A stretch of DNA of 52,219 bases from an uncultured Eubacterium sp. (GTDB taxonomy: Bacteria > Bacillota > Clostridia > Oscillospirales > Acutalibacteraceae). Below, in pieces: positions 40,806-48,177 of the stretch. The translations under genes were made by a program, and so were the position numbers. The DNA is taken from NCBI GenBank assembly GCA_905234495.1, contig CAJOHE010000014.1, positions 1 through 52,219 on the forward strand, read 5' to 3'. A model generated the notes under the pieces. That model ran no database searches. It saw only the letters and a program-made list of their open reading frames with translations, and was not told where the DNA came from. Numbering within the stretch: the first letter of the stretch is position 1; the number at the start of each line of letters is the position of its first letter.

Positions 40806-42856
40806 TGGAATACATTACAACACCCTTCGGGTATCTGATGAAATTTTGTTATAACGTATTTACAAATTATGCGCTTGCCATAATTGTATTTACTTTGCTC
40901 ACAAAAGTCATCCTCTTCCCCGTTGCGGTCTGGACGCACAAAAACTCAATAAAGCTGATAAAAATTCAGCCGCAGCTGAACGAGCTGAAAATCAAATATT
41001 TCGGCGAAAAGGATATCATTTCCGAAAAGCAGCTTGAGTTATATAAAAAAGAAAAATACCATCCCCTTATGGGAATGGTTCCGATGATAATACAGATTTT
41101 TCTTTTGATATGCGTAATTCAGATAATCTACAATCCGCTGACTTATATCCTTTCGTTTGACAAAAGCACGATAAGTCAGCTTATAACCTCGGTTTGTAAC
41201 GACTTTGCGCTTGACGCTGACAGCAATTCAATCCAGCTCAGCGTTGTCAAAGCGATTCAGGAAGGTTTCGCATTAAGCGGGTTTGAGGAATATATCGCAA
41301 AAATTCAGGCGCTTGATATGAGCTTCTTCGGCTTTGATTTGTCGGCGACGCCGTTTTCAGTCGGCGGCAAAATGCTCGTTGTTCCTTTTATAACGGGCGG
41401 CAGCGCGCTTCTGCTCTCGCTCTTCCAGAACAAGGCAAATCCGCTTCAGGCTGAACAGAGCAAAGCAAACACGCTTTTCACAAATGCGGTTTCCGTAGGC
41501 ATATCGCTTGTTCTCGGCGGTTTTGTTCCCGCGGGCATCGGTCTTTACTGGATATGCTCAAACCTCTTCACAATGCTTCAGCAGGTTATTCTCAACGTTA
41601 TTATCAACCCGAAGAAAAGCATTGATTACGAGCATCTTAACAAAACCAAGGAAGAGCTTAAAAAGCTTGAAAGCATAGGCACGGAAAACTCAAAGGAAAA
41701 CGCCAAGAGGTCCAAAGCGGATTACAAAAAGTTCTTTTCCGTTGCAAACAAACACCTTGTATTTTATTCAGAAAAAAGCGGTTTTTACAAGTATTACGAA
41801 AAGCTTATTGACTATATCACCGCTCATTCAAACGTTATCATTCACTATGTGACAAGCGACCCCGATGACAGGATTTTCTATATCGCCGAGGAAAACGATA
41901 AAATCAAGCCGTATTACATTGACGAGAAGCGGCTGATTACGCTCTTTATGAAGATGGACGCGGACATAGTTGTAATGACCATGCCCGACCTCGAGAAGTT
42001 CCACTACAAGCGCTCATACGTCAAGAAGGATATTGAATACATATACGCATTCCATTATCTTCTGAGCACGCATATGGTGCTTAATAAGGGCGCACTTGAC
42101 CATTACGATACAATCTTCTGCATAAGCGATTTTCAGATTCCTGAGATAAGGAAGCAGGAAGAGCTATATCACACAAGAGAAAAGAATCTTGTTGTTGCGG
42201 GCTATCCCCTTCTTGAAACGCTTTATGAAAGCTACAAAGCAAGCGAGCAAATTGATAATGAAACGAAGACGATACTCATCGCTCCGTCGTGGCAGGAAGA
42301 CAATATTCTTGACACCTGCATTGATTCTCTGCTCGACAAGCTTCTCGGCAAGGGCTACAACGTAATTGTTCGCCCTCACCCCGAATACATGAAGCGCTAC
42401 CAGCCGAGGATGAACGAGATTGTCAAAAGATACGAGGAATACAACGGAAACGATTTGACCTTTGAGCTCGACTTTTCCGGCAACTCGTCAATCTACAATT
42501 CCGATATTCTCGTTACCGACTGGTCGGGAATTGCGTTTGAATTCTCATATGTAACCCTGAAGCCGTCAATCTTTATTGACACACCGATGAAGGTTAACAA
42601 CAAGGACTATGAGGAAATCGGCATTGAGCCGCTTGAAATCAAGCTGAGAAGCGAAATCGGAAAGAGATATAACCCAGACGATTTGTCGTCGCTTTGGGAT
42701 GATATTCAGCATATGATTGAGCATAAGGACGACTATTCAGACAGGATAGAGGAAATAAGAAATAAGTATGTTTCAAACTTCGGCACAAGCAGCGAGGTCG
42801 AAGGAAAATACATAATAAGACAGCTAATTGACAAACAGAAAAACGGAGGAAAATAA
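40805..42856 (+). CDS. YidC/Oxa1 insertase domain fused to a TagB/TagF-type polyol-phosphate transferase
   Basis: Residues about 1-270 of this 683-residue protein form a Gram-positive type YidC core. TM1 is NYALAIIVFTLLTKVILFP, an amphipathic hairpin runs about 45-85, further helices lie at about 88-115, 190-207 and 225-245, and the end is the YidC-like GIGLYWICSNLFTMLQQ. The groove Arg usual in TM1 is Lys 34. After a charged linker (270-310), residues about 311-680 match the CDP-glycerol glycerophosphotransferase family: ILIAPSWQED, VIVRPHPE (520-527), DILVTDWSGIAFEF (567-580). TagF-type enzymes transfer polyol phosphates from CDP donors to membrane-bound acceptors. The usual WHGTPLK segment is not seen. 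I infer a membrane-embedded transferase using the CMP-phosphonate made by this operon. The ATG overlaps the previous stop (TAATG). Confidence 0.88.
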   Translation: MEYITTPFGYLMKFCYNVFTNYALAIIVFTLLTKVILFPVAVWTHKNSIKLIKIQPQLNELKIKYFGEKDIISEKQLELYKKEKYHPLMGMVPMIIQIFLLICVIQIIYNPLTYILSFDKSTISQLITSVCNDFALDADSNSIQLSVVKAIQEGFALSGFEEYIAKIQALDMSFFGFDLSATPFSVGGKMLVVPFITGGSALLLSLFQNKANPLQAEQSKANTLFTNAVSVGISLVLGGFVPAGIGLYWICSNLFTMLQQVILNVIINPKKSIDYEHLNKTKEELKKLESIGTENSKENAKRSKADYKKFFSVANKHLVFYSEKSGFYKYYEKLIDYITAHSNVIIHYVTSDPDDRIFYIAEENDKIKPYYIDEKRLITLFMKMDADIVVMTMPDLEKFHYKRSYVKKDIEYIYAFHYLLSTHMVLNKGALDHYDTIFCISDFQIPEIRKQEELYHTREKNLVVAGYPLLETLYESYKASEQIDNETKTILIAPSWQEDNILDTCIDSLLDKLLGKGYNVIVRPHPEYMKRYQPRMNEIVKRYEEYNGNDLTFELDFSGNSSIYNSDILVTDWSGIAFEFSYVTLKPSIFIDTPMKVNNKDYEEIGIEPLEIKLRSEIGKRYNPDDLSSLWDDIQHMIEHKDDYSDRIEEIRNKYVSNFGTSSEVEGKYIIRQLIDKQKNGGK

Positions 42857-42857
42857 T

Positions 42858-43061
42858 ATGTTTCAGTTATACATTGACCCGTCGATAATGAGCTATACAA
42901 TTCAGATTGTCGCAGGCGCGGTCATCACACTCGGCGCAGTCTTTGCCGTATTTTTCAGAAGATTCAAAAAGAAGGCTAAGGACAAGCTGAACATTGAAGA
43001 GAAAAAAGAAGTCGAAGACGACATCGTTGAACTTGATGAAAATGAAAATGAAAACGAATAA
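42858..43061 (+). CDS. small single-pass membrane protein
   Basis: The 67-residue protein has one membrane helix (about 12-33, YTIQIVAGAVITLGAVFAVFF), then a basic stretch RRFKKKAKDK and an acidic tail ending NENENE. The positive-inside rule puts the charged tail in the cytosol. No known family is recognised. It follows the YidC fusion by 1 nt with a strong GGAGGA ribosome binding site, so it is probably abundant relative to the preceding protein and may be its partner. Last gene of the phosphonate operon. Confidence 0.75.
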   Translation: MFQLYIDPSIMSYTIQIVAGAVITLGAVFAVFFRRFKKKAKDKLNIEEKKEVEDDIVELDENENENE

Positions 43062-43099
43062 ACAAAACCGGTCACGGGTCGTGACCGGTTTTGTTTTAT
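43062..43099 (+). terminator. terminator of the phosphonate operon
   Basis: A perfect 14-bp stem (43062-43075 with 43081-43094), loop GGGTC, then TTTTATA. It begins directly after the last stop codon. Confidence 0.92.
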
Positions 43100-43131
43100 A
43101 TTGCTTTGCAGAAACAACGGCTATTGGCAAG

Positions 43132-43169
43132 AAAAATACCTAGTATCCAAATGGATACTAGGTATTTTT
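43132..43169. terminator. 17-bp perfect hairpin, terminator of the tRNA fragment
   Basis: Positions 43132-43148 pair perfectly with 43153-43169 around AAAT, with A- and T-runs at the ends, so it works on either strand. On the minus strand it directly follows the CCA of a tRNA 3' fragment, as a tRNA terminator would. Confidence 0.85.
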
Positions 43170-43191
43170 GGTGCGACAGACGGGACTTGAA
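43168..43191 (-). pseudogene. 3' fragment of a tRNA gene (candidate attachment-site repeat)
   Basis: Twenty-four nt match the 3' end of the intact tRNA-Leu (44513-44536) at 23 positions, covering the T-loop, the 3' T-stem, the acceptor strand and CCA. Similarity stops inside the T-arm, and no matching 5' acceptor strand (CTGTCGC on the plus strand) occurs in the next 120 nt. Tyrosine-recombinase integrases often use exactly this part of tRNA genes as attachment sites. The next 43192-43260 is GC-rich and unexplained. Confidence 0.6.
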
Positions 43192-43308
43192 AGCCTACAG
43201 TGCCCAGTTTCCTTGATGAATAACGCTTTCGGGGCCCAGACGTGCCCGCCTCGAGCAGGCTTAAGTGTTATTGGAAATAATTTCCAGCGGCGAGTTTGGG
43301 TCCAAATT

Positions 43309-44337
43309 TTACTTATAATAGTTGCTCTTATTATCAATAATATGTCTCAATATAAAAGAGCTAAAAAATGTTTCAAAATAGTAGAATACTATACCTAGTA
43401 AGGTACAAATTATTATATTAATTAGTAATTGAATATATTTATTAGGTATTACGCTATAAATTAATTCTACACTGCAATAGTATACCATTTGAGTAAGAAA
43501 TATATGATATGAAGACTTTCCTAAAATTTCAATAGGCTTAAAATATATTTTCTTATTAAACAAAAATACAACAGGTAAAACTATAAAAATAGCAAATATT
43601 GATGTGCCACTCCAATAATTAGTGATAACAGGAGTTACATAAAAATACTTGACGATTATAATGTATATAATACTAAATAAAATTGCAAAAACAAAATATA
43701 GGTTCTTAATATGAGTTTTCCCAATTGCAAAATAGCAACCAAAAGCTATTAAAAAAACATATCTGAATATCAATAATCTATAACACTCTTCATTCATCAT
43801 ATATGCAGATTTAAGGATTTCATATGATACATTTATGATGAAGCAATAGAATAATCCCTTATAATCATATATACGAATTATATGATAAATTATAGGAAAA
43901 ACTACTATAAACTGGAGCAAAACGGGATAATAATAACTGCCTGGTCCTATACCGCCTTGTAAATATAAATAAATAATTTCAATTAACGAATAGTTAAACT
44001 CTGATTTAATTATTATAGCAAATATTTCAATACAAAAAGCAATTATAAAAGGGCTTGTATAGCGAATCAATCTCTTGAAAACATATTGCTTGTTATATGA
44101 TTTTAATAAACTAGTAATGTTCTTCTTACGAAAAGAATTTGCATTAACATAACCAGATATAATCATAAATATAGGTACAGCCATATCAACCCAAAACGGA
44201 AACAGAAGTCTTAAACGTTCAGAATCACTCCAAGAATAATGAGTTATTATTATAAATAAAATGCAAATACCTTTAATAATATCAATAGATTTCTGTCTAT
44301 CTATCTGTCTGTCTGATAAGATTGGCTTTGGTTTCAT
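43309..44337 (-). CDS. membrane acyltransferase, acyltransferase family 3
   Basis: The 342-residue protein has about ten membrane helices. KSIDIIKGICILFIIITHY near the N-terminus carries the catalytic His, and FPFWVDMAVPIFMIISGYV is the second family block. These enzymes O-acetylate surface polysaccharides or peptidoglycan. The gene is strikingly AT-rich (roughly 25-30% G+C by eye) and rich in Ile, Tyr and Asn compared with its neighbours, a sign of recent transfer. It lies between the tRNA-Leu gene and the tRNA fragment. The ATG at 44337 is preceded by AAAGGGG at 12-nt spacing; a TTG four codons upstream (44349) lies against that site. A short tetranucleotide repeat is in codons about 8-15. 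Confidence 0.85.
   Translation of the reverse strand: MKPKPILSDRQIDRQKSIDIIKGICILFIIITHYSWSDSERLRLLFPFWVDMAVPIFMIISGYVNANSFRKKNITSLLKSYNKQYVFKRLIRYTSPFIIAFCIEIFAIIIKSEFNYSLIEIIYLYLQGGIGPGSYYYPVLLQFIVVFPIIYHIIRIYDYKGLFYCFIINVSYEILKSAYMMNEECYRLLIFRYVFLIAFGCYFAIGKTHIKNLYFVFAILFSIIYIIIVKYFYVTPVITNYWSGTSIFAIFIVLPVVFLFNKKIYFKPIEILGKSSYHIFLTQMVYYCSVELIYSVIPNKYIQLLINIIICTLLGIVFYYFETFFSSFILRHIIDNKSNYYK
44293..44316. repeat. short tetranucleotide repeat inside the acyltransferase gene
   Basis: The plus strand reads CTGT-CTAT-CTAT-CTGT-CTGT-CTGA, six near-identical 4-nt units, coding for DRQIDRQ on the minus strand within the first 16 codons. A change by one unit would shift the frame. Confidence 0.55.
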
Positions 44338-44364
44338 ACATTTTGTCAACCCCTTTCCTGAAAT

Positions 44365-44393
44365 AATATAGCATAAAAGATGTATTTTTTCAA
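44365..44393 (-). promoter_or_regulatory. promoter of the acyltransferase gene
   Basis: Minus strand: TTGAAA (44393-44388), 17 nt, TATATT (44370-44365) with TGC before it (extended -10). In 44338-44481 I see otherwise only this promoter, its ribosome binding site and AT-rich spacer. Confidence 0.65.
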
Positions 44394-44481
44394 TTGTTAT
44401 TCATAAGCGACCAAAATTGCGTCCTATCCTTTGAAAAATGGGAAGAAAATTTCTTTATATGCCCTTCAAAAAACGAAAAAG

Positions 44482-44507
44482 GACCAAACAACAAATGCTG
44501 TTTGGTC
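44482..44507 (-). terminator. terminator of tRNA-Leu
   Basis: GACCAAACA pairs with TGTTTGGTC (44482-44490 with 44499-44507). On the minus strand it is followed by CCTTTTTCG. Confidence 0.8.
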
Positions 44508-44513
44508 TTTTCT

Positions 44514-44598
44514 TGGTGCGAGAGACGGGACTTGAACCCGTACGAGTCGCCCCACACGCCCCTCAAACGTGCGCGTCTGCCGATTCCGCCACTCTCGC
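44514..44598 (-). tRNA. tRNA-Leu, anticodon GAG
   Basis: The 85-nt gene folds on the minus strand. Acceptor GCGAGAG pairs with CTCTCGC. The anticodon stem CACGT/GCGTG encloses TTGAGGG (anticodon GAG, reading CUC and CUU), and a long class II variable arm follows, as expected for tRNA-Leu. T-stem ACGGG/CCCGT with loop TTCAAGT, discriminator A, and encoded CCA complete it. A terminator follows. Confidence 0.95.
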
Positions 44599-44611
44599 GT
44601 CAACGTAAGAA

Positions 44612-44640
44612 ATTATAACAAAGTATATATCATTTGTCAA
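44612..44640 (-). promoter_or_regulatory. consensus promoter of tRNA-Leu
   Basis: Minus strand: TTGACA (44640-44635), 17 nt, TATAAT (44617-44612), a perfect sigma-A promoter. Its -35 lies just beyond the stop codon of the HAD phosphatase gene (44632-44630), which falls inside the spacer. Confidence 0.9.
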
Positions 44641-45295
44641 CAGTTTTTTTAAAAAAATTAATTATGTCCGCGGGATTGTCGATAATGCTGTCGGGATGCG
44701 CTTTTTCAAGCGTTTCGCGGTCCCTGAAGCCCCAGCTGCAGGAAACTGCATACGCGCCGACGGACCTTGCAGTTTCGACGTCGACATCGCTGTCGCCGAA
44801 GAAGATTGACTCCTCCCCCGCTGCGCCGACCGTTGCAAGCGCTGAAGACGGAAGGTATTTATCCGGCTTCTTGGGTTTGTCCTCAAACGCGCCGTACACA
44901 CATTCAAAACAGCCCTCGCCGAAAAGCGTTTCAACTATCTTAACAGCCGCGTCGTTAGGCTTATTCGTGACAACCGCAAGCTTCACGCCCTGCGCTTTTA
45001 TCGCGTCGAGCGAGGGCATAATGCCGTCGTAGACATAGGCGTTATCAAGAAGAATCTCGTTATACTTTGCCTTGAATATTGCAAAAGCACGGTTGAGCTC
45101 TTCATCGCTGAGCTTATTCTCAAAAGCGCGGCTGACAAGAAGCTTTGCGCCGTTACCGACGAAGCGAAGATAATCGTCAACGCTCCACTTGGGCTCAACG
45201 CCGTACTGTATTAACGTGTAGTCCGCTGCCCGCGCCAGATCGTCAATGGTGTTGACGAGCGTGCCGTCGAGGTCAAACATTGCACATTTAATCAT
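44630..45295 (-). CDS. HAD-family phosphatase, phosphoglycolate phosphatase-like
   Basis: The 221-residue HAD hydrolase has nucleophile motif I FDLDGTLVNT (7-16), motif II VVTNKP (about 107-112), a Lys in KPKKPDKY and motif IV FFGDSDVDVETA. A helical C1 cap lies between motifs I and II, as in Gph and related sugar-phosphate phosphatases. The substrate is not certain; phosphoglycolate and pyrophosphate are common for this group. Its start overlaps the potD stop by 8 nt, so it belongs to the pot operon. Confidence 0.85.
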   Translation of the reverse strand: MIKCAMFDLDGTLVNTIDDLARAADYTLIQYGVEPKWSVDDYLRFVGNGAKLLVSRAFENKLSDEELNRAFAIFKAKYNEILLDNAYVYDGIMPSLDAIKAQGVKLAVVTNKPNDAAVKIVETLFGEGCFECVYGAFEDKPKKPDKYLPSSALATVGAAGEESIFFGDSDVDVETARSVGAYAVSCSWGFRDRETLEKAHPDSIIDNPADIINFFKKTVDK

Positions 45296-46535
45296 ACAAA
45301 TCCGTTAAATCCTGTTCCTTACTCTTTTTCTTGTTTGATATGAGCTTTGCGATTACGACAAGCACAACGGCTCCGCCGATAACCGCACATTCAGTATAAA
45401 TCTTCACGTTCTGCTCGTGATTGCTGACGGAAAGCTTTCCGCTTTTAACCTGAGTCCAGAGTGTGTTTTCAAGCTCAATTATATTCTGCGGAAGGTTTCT
45501 GAAAACCTGCTCGTTGGGAAGCTCGCCGTAGATTACCTCTTCACCGTAGAGCGAGCTCTCCTCGTTTTCCTCGACGGTTATATTCGGGGAACGGTAAGAG
45601 ATGAACTCGGCGTTGTCAAAGGCAACCTCGGGCTCGTGCATAAAGTTGATGAACGCCTCGGCGCCCTTCTTATTCTGACAGCAGGTCGGAACGCAGAAGG
45701 CGTCGTAAAAACGGTTCACGCCCTCCTTCGGGAAGCAGTATGCCAAATCCTCGTTGTTTTCAACCATCAGAAGATAGTCTCCGCCGTAGTAGGTTGCAAA
45801 GGCGTATTCACCCGATTCCATAAGGTTGAACACCTCGTCCATAACGTAGACGGGATTGACCTTGTCCTTCTGCTCGGCAAGAAGCTGAGCCGCGTTTACC
45901 CAGTCCTGCTCGTTGGTGGTGTTGAAATCCTGACCGAGAAGCGCCTGAGCGATTGCAAAAGCGTCCCTTGAATTGTTGAACATCAGCACCTTGCCCCTGT
46001 ACTGCTCGTCCCAGAGAACCGACCAGCTGTCGGGCTCTTCGTCAACGAGAGCGGTGTTATAAATCAGAACCGTTGAATTGATGTTGAACGGAACGGTATA
46101 TAACTGGTCGGGGTCGTAGAACAGATTGAGAAACTCGGGGTCGATGTATTTCATATTCGGGATATTGTTATAGTCGAGCTTGAGAAGCATATCCTCGTCG
46201 ATGAGGCGCTCAATCATATAGTCGCTCGGAACGATAACGTCGTAGGAAGCGCCGCCGCCCACAAGCTTTGAGTACATATTTTCGTTTGACTCAAAGTTTG
46301 TATAGTTTACGGTTGCGCCCGTCAGGCGTTCAAACTCGCCGACCGCGTCCATATAGTCCTCGGAACCGTCGGAAATATAGTCGCCCCAGTTGTAGACGTT
46401 TACGGATGTTCCCTGCAGACCGAGATTCTTGTAATACTCAATCTGCTCGTCCGAGAAATACTTATCCTCGGCGTTTACCGAGAGCGGAACAAGCAGGAAG
46501 GCAAGAGTTAAAAGAAGTGCGAAAAGCTTTTTCAC
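45288..46535 (-). CDS. potD: spermidine/putrescine-binding protein with C-terminal membrane anchor
   Basis: The 415-residue protein has a signal peptide (1-22, LFALLLTLAFLLVPLSVNA) with an Ala-x-Ala-like site and no lipobox Cys. A PotD-type domain follows, with VNVYNWGDYIS, YDVIVPSDYMIERL, VPFNINSTVLIYN and YGGDYLLM. Near the C-terminus a membrane helix (about 381-398, CAVIGGAVVLVVIAKLI) precedes a basic-then-acidic tail. Firmicutes binding proteins are normally lipoproteins, so this one appears to be tethered by its C-terminus. It captures polyamines for PotABC. The ATG overlaps the potC stop. Confidence 0.9.
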   Translation of the reverse strand: MKKLFALLLTLAFLLVPLSVNAEDKYFSDEQIEYYKNLGLQGTSVNVYNWGDYISDGSEDYMDAVGEFERLTGATVNYTNFESNENMYSKLVGGGASYDVIVPSDYMIERLIDEDMLLKLDYNNIPNMKYIDPEFLNLFYDPDQLYTVPFNINSTVLIYNTALVDEEPDSWSVLWDEQYRGKVLMFNNSRDAFAIAQALLGQDFNTTNEQDWVNAAQLLAEQKDKVNPVYVMDEVFNLMESGEYAFATYYGGDYLLMVENNEDLAYCFPKEGVNRFYDAFCVPTCCQNKKGAEAFINFMHEPEVAFDNAEFISYRSPNITVEENEESSLYGEEVIYGELPNEQVFRNLPQNIIELENTLWTQVKSGKLSVSNHEQNVKIYTECAVIGGAVVLVVIAKLISNKKKSKEQDLTDLYD

Positions 46536-47353
46536 CTTTCCTCCCTCCTTCCCTTTCTTTCAGCCCTCGACTGGGTTACATTCATAAGAATGAGAAGCAC
46601 GAGGATAACTACAAACATAAGAGTAGAAAGCGCGAACATATCGGGCTTTACTCTCTTTTTTGTGAGCGAGAAAATGTATATCGGAAGCGTCTGGAAGCTC
46701 GGTCCGTTTGTGAAATAGCTGATGATGAAATCGTCGAGCGAGAGCGTGAAGCTCATTACAAGGCCCGTGATGATACCCGTAACTATCTCGGGCATTACGA
46801 CCTTGAAAAAGGCTTTTACGGGCTTGCAGCCAAGGTCAACGGCAGCCTCATAGATATGGATGTCGAGCTGCCTGAGCTTTGGCAGGACGTTTAGTATTAC
46901 ATACGGAAGGCAGAAGGTTACGTGGGCTATGAGAAGCGTCCAGAAACCGAGCACGTCCGTTTTGTTTACGAGCATTCCCGCAAAGACGAACAGAAGCATC
47001 ATAGAGATACCGGTTACGATTTCCGGATTCATCATAGGAATATTCGTCGCGGTCATCATAGCTTTTTTGTAAAGCCTTAACTTTGAATTGAAAAGTCCGA
47101 CTGCCGCGAGAACGCCGAGAACTGTTGAAACGACAGCGGTCACAACTGCGAGGATGAGCGTGTTTTTGAGCGCGTCCATAGCAGCGGAATTTGAAAACAT
47201 CTCGCTGTACCAGTGAAGCGAAAGTCCGCTGAAAACATATGTGCTCGTGCTTGAATTGAACGAGAACAGCGTCATTATCGCAATCGGCAGATACAGGAAA
47301 AAGAAGATGAGAAAAATATAGAATTTTGAGATGGCAGAGGTCTTTTTCTTCAT
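46532..47353 (-). CDS. potC: spermidine/putrescine ABC transporter permease
   Basis: The 273-residue permease has six helices and the EAA-loop sequence YEAAVDLGCKPVKAFFKVVMPEI, through which it contacts the ATPase. The N-terminal FNSSTSTYVFSGLSLHWYSEMF is typical of PotC. It forms the channel with PotB. ATGA overlaps with both neighbours show one transcript in the order potA-potB-potC-potD. Confidence 0.93.
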   Translation of the reverse strand: MKKKTSAISKFYIFLIFFFLYLPIAIMTLFSFNSSTSTYVFSGLSLHWYSEMFSNSAAMDALKNTLILAVVTAVVSTVLGVLAAVGLFNSKLRLYKKAMMTATNIPMMNPEIVTGISMMLLFVFAGMLVNKTDVLGFWTLLIAHVTFCLPYVILNVLPKLRQLDIHIYEAAVDLGCKPVKAFFKVVMPEIVTGIITGLVMSFTLSLDDFIISYFTNGPSFQTLPIYIFSLTKKRVKPDMFALSTLMFVVILVLLILMNVTQSRAERKGRREER

Positions 47354-48177
47354 ATTACAACACCTCCGTCATTTTCGTCGTCGGCGCCGAAATAATTCAT
47401 AACGCCGAGGCAGACGAGTATCATAATCATAAGGACGAACGAAAGCGCCGCGCCGAGGTTGTAGTTATTCGCCGACTGGAACTGCGTTTCGATAACGTCG
47501 CCTATCAGGACTATCTGACCGCCGCCGAGCTTCTGGGTAATATAGAAGGTGGAAACGCAGGGTACGAAAACCATGGTCGCGCCGCTGAGTATTCCGGGAA
47601 CGGAAAGCGGAAGGATAATCCTTCTGAAAATATGAAGCTTGTTTGAGCCGAGGTCCTGCGCCGCCTCAATGAGTGAATAATCCATTTTTGAAATGACCGA
47701 ATAAATCGGCAGAATCATATATGGCAGGAAGTTATAGACCATACCGAGAATGACCGCGCCGCCCGTATTTATCAACTTTGCGGCGGGAAGCCCCAAAGCC
47801 GTGAGCACGGTGTTGATTACGCCGGTATCGCCGAGTATTGTCATCCAGCTGTATGTTCTGATGAGGAAGTTCATCCACATAGGAAGCATTACAAGAAGGA
47901 CAACCGTCCTCTGTGAACGCGAGGAAAACTTTGAAAAGATATAGGCAAAGGGATAGCCGATTAAAAGGCAGATGACCGTTGCCGCAAGGCCGTAGAGAAC
48001 CGACAGAAGAATTGTCGGAATATACGACGGAATCTGTGAAACGCTGGATGTTGAGAACGCGCCCGACTTATCGGTAAACGAATAGTAGATTACCATAAGA
48101 AGCGGGGCGATGATGAACATAAGCGTCCAGACAAGATACGGCTTATCGAGAAGCATTGATGCAAACTTATTCTTCAT
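47350..48177 (-). CDS. potB: spermidine/putrescine ABC transporter permease
   Basis: The 275-residue permease has six helices, [19 protein letters not shown] and the EAA loop [26 protein letters not shown], matching PotB. Partner of PotC in the membrane. The ATG overlaps the potA reading frame by 11 nt. Confidence 0.93.
   Translation of the reverse strand: MKNKFASMLLDKPYLVWTLMFIIAPLLMVIYYSFTDKSGAFSTSSVSQIPSYIPTILLSVLYGLAATVICLLIGYPFAYIFSKFSSRSQRTVVLLVMLPMWMNFLIRTYSWMTILGDTGVINTVLTALGLPAAKLINTGGAVILGMVYNFLPYMILPIYSVISKMDYSLIEAAQDLGSNKLHIFRRIILPLSVPGILSGATMVFVPCVSTFYITQKLGGGQIVLIGDVIETQFQSANNYNLGAALSFVLMIMILVCLGVMNYFGADDENDGGVVI

Noticed and set aside
43168..43398. 76-codon plus-strand open frame
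   Set aside because: It starts in the tRNA fragment and terminator and overlaps the acyltransferase end antisense; no coding features.
44394..44618. 74-codon plus-strand open frame ending in a proline/arginine-rich peptide
   Set aside because: It runs antisense through the tRNA-Leu gene, a well-known source of spurious protein calls.
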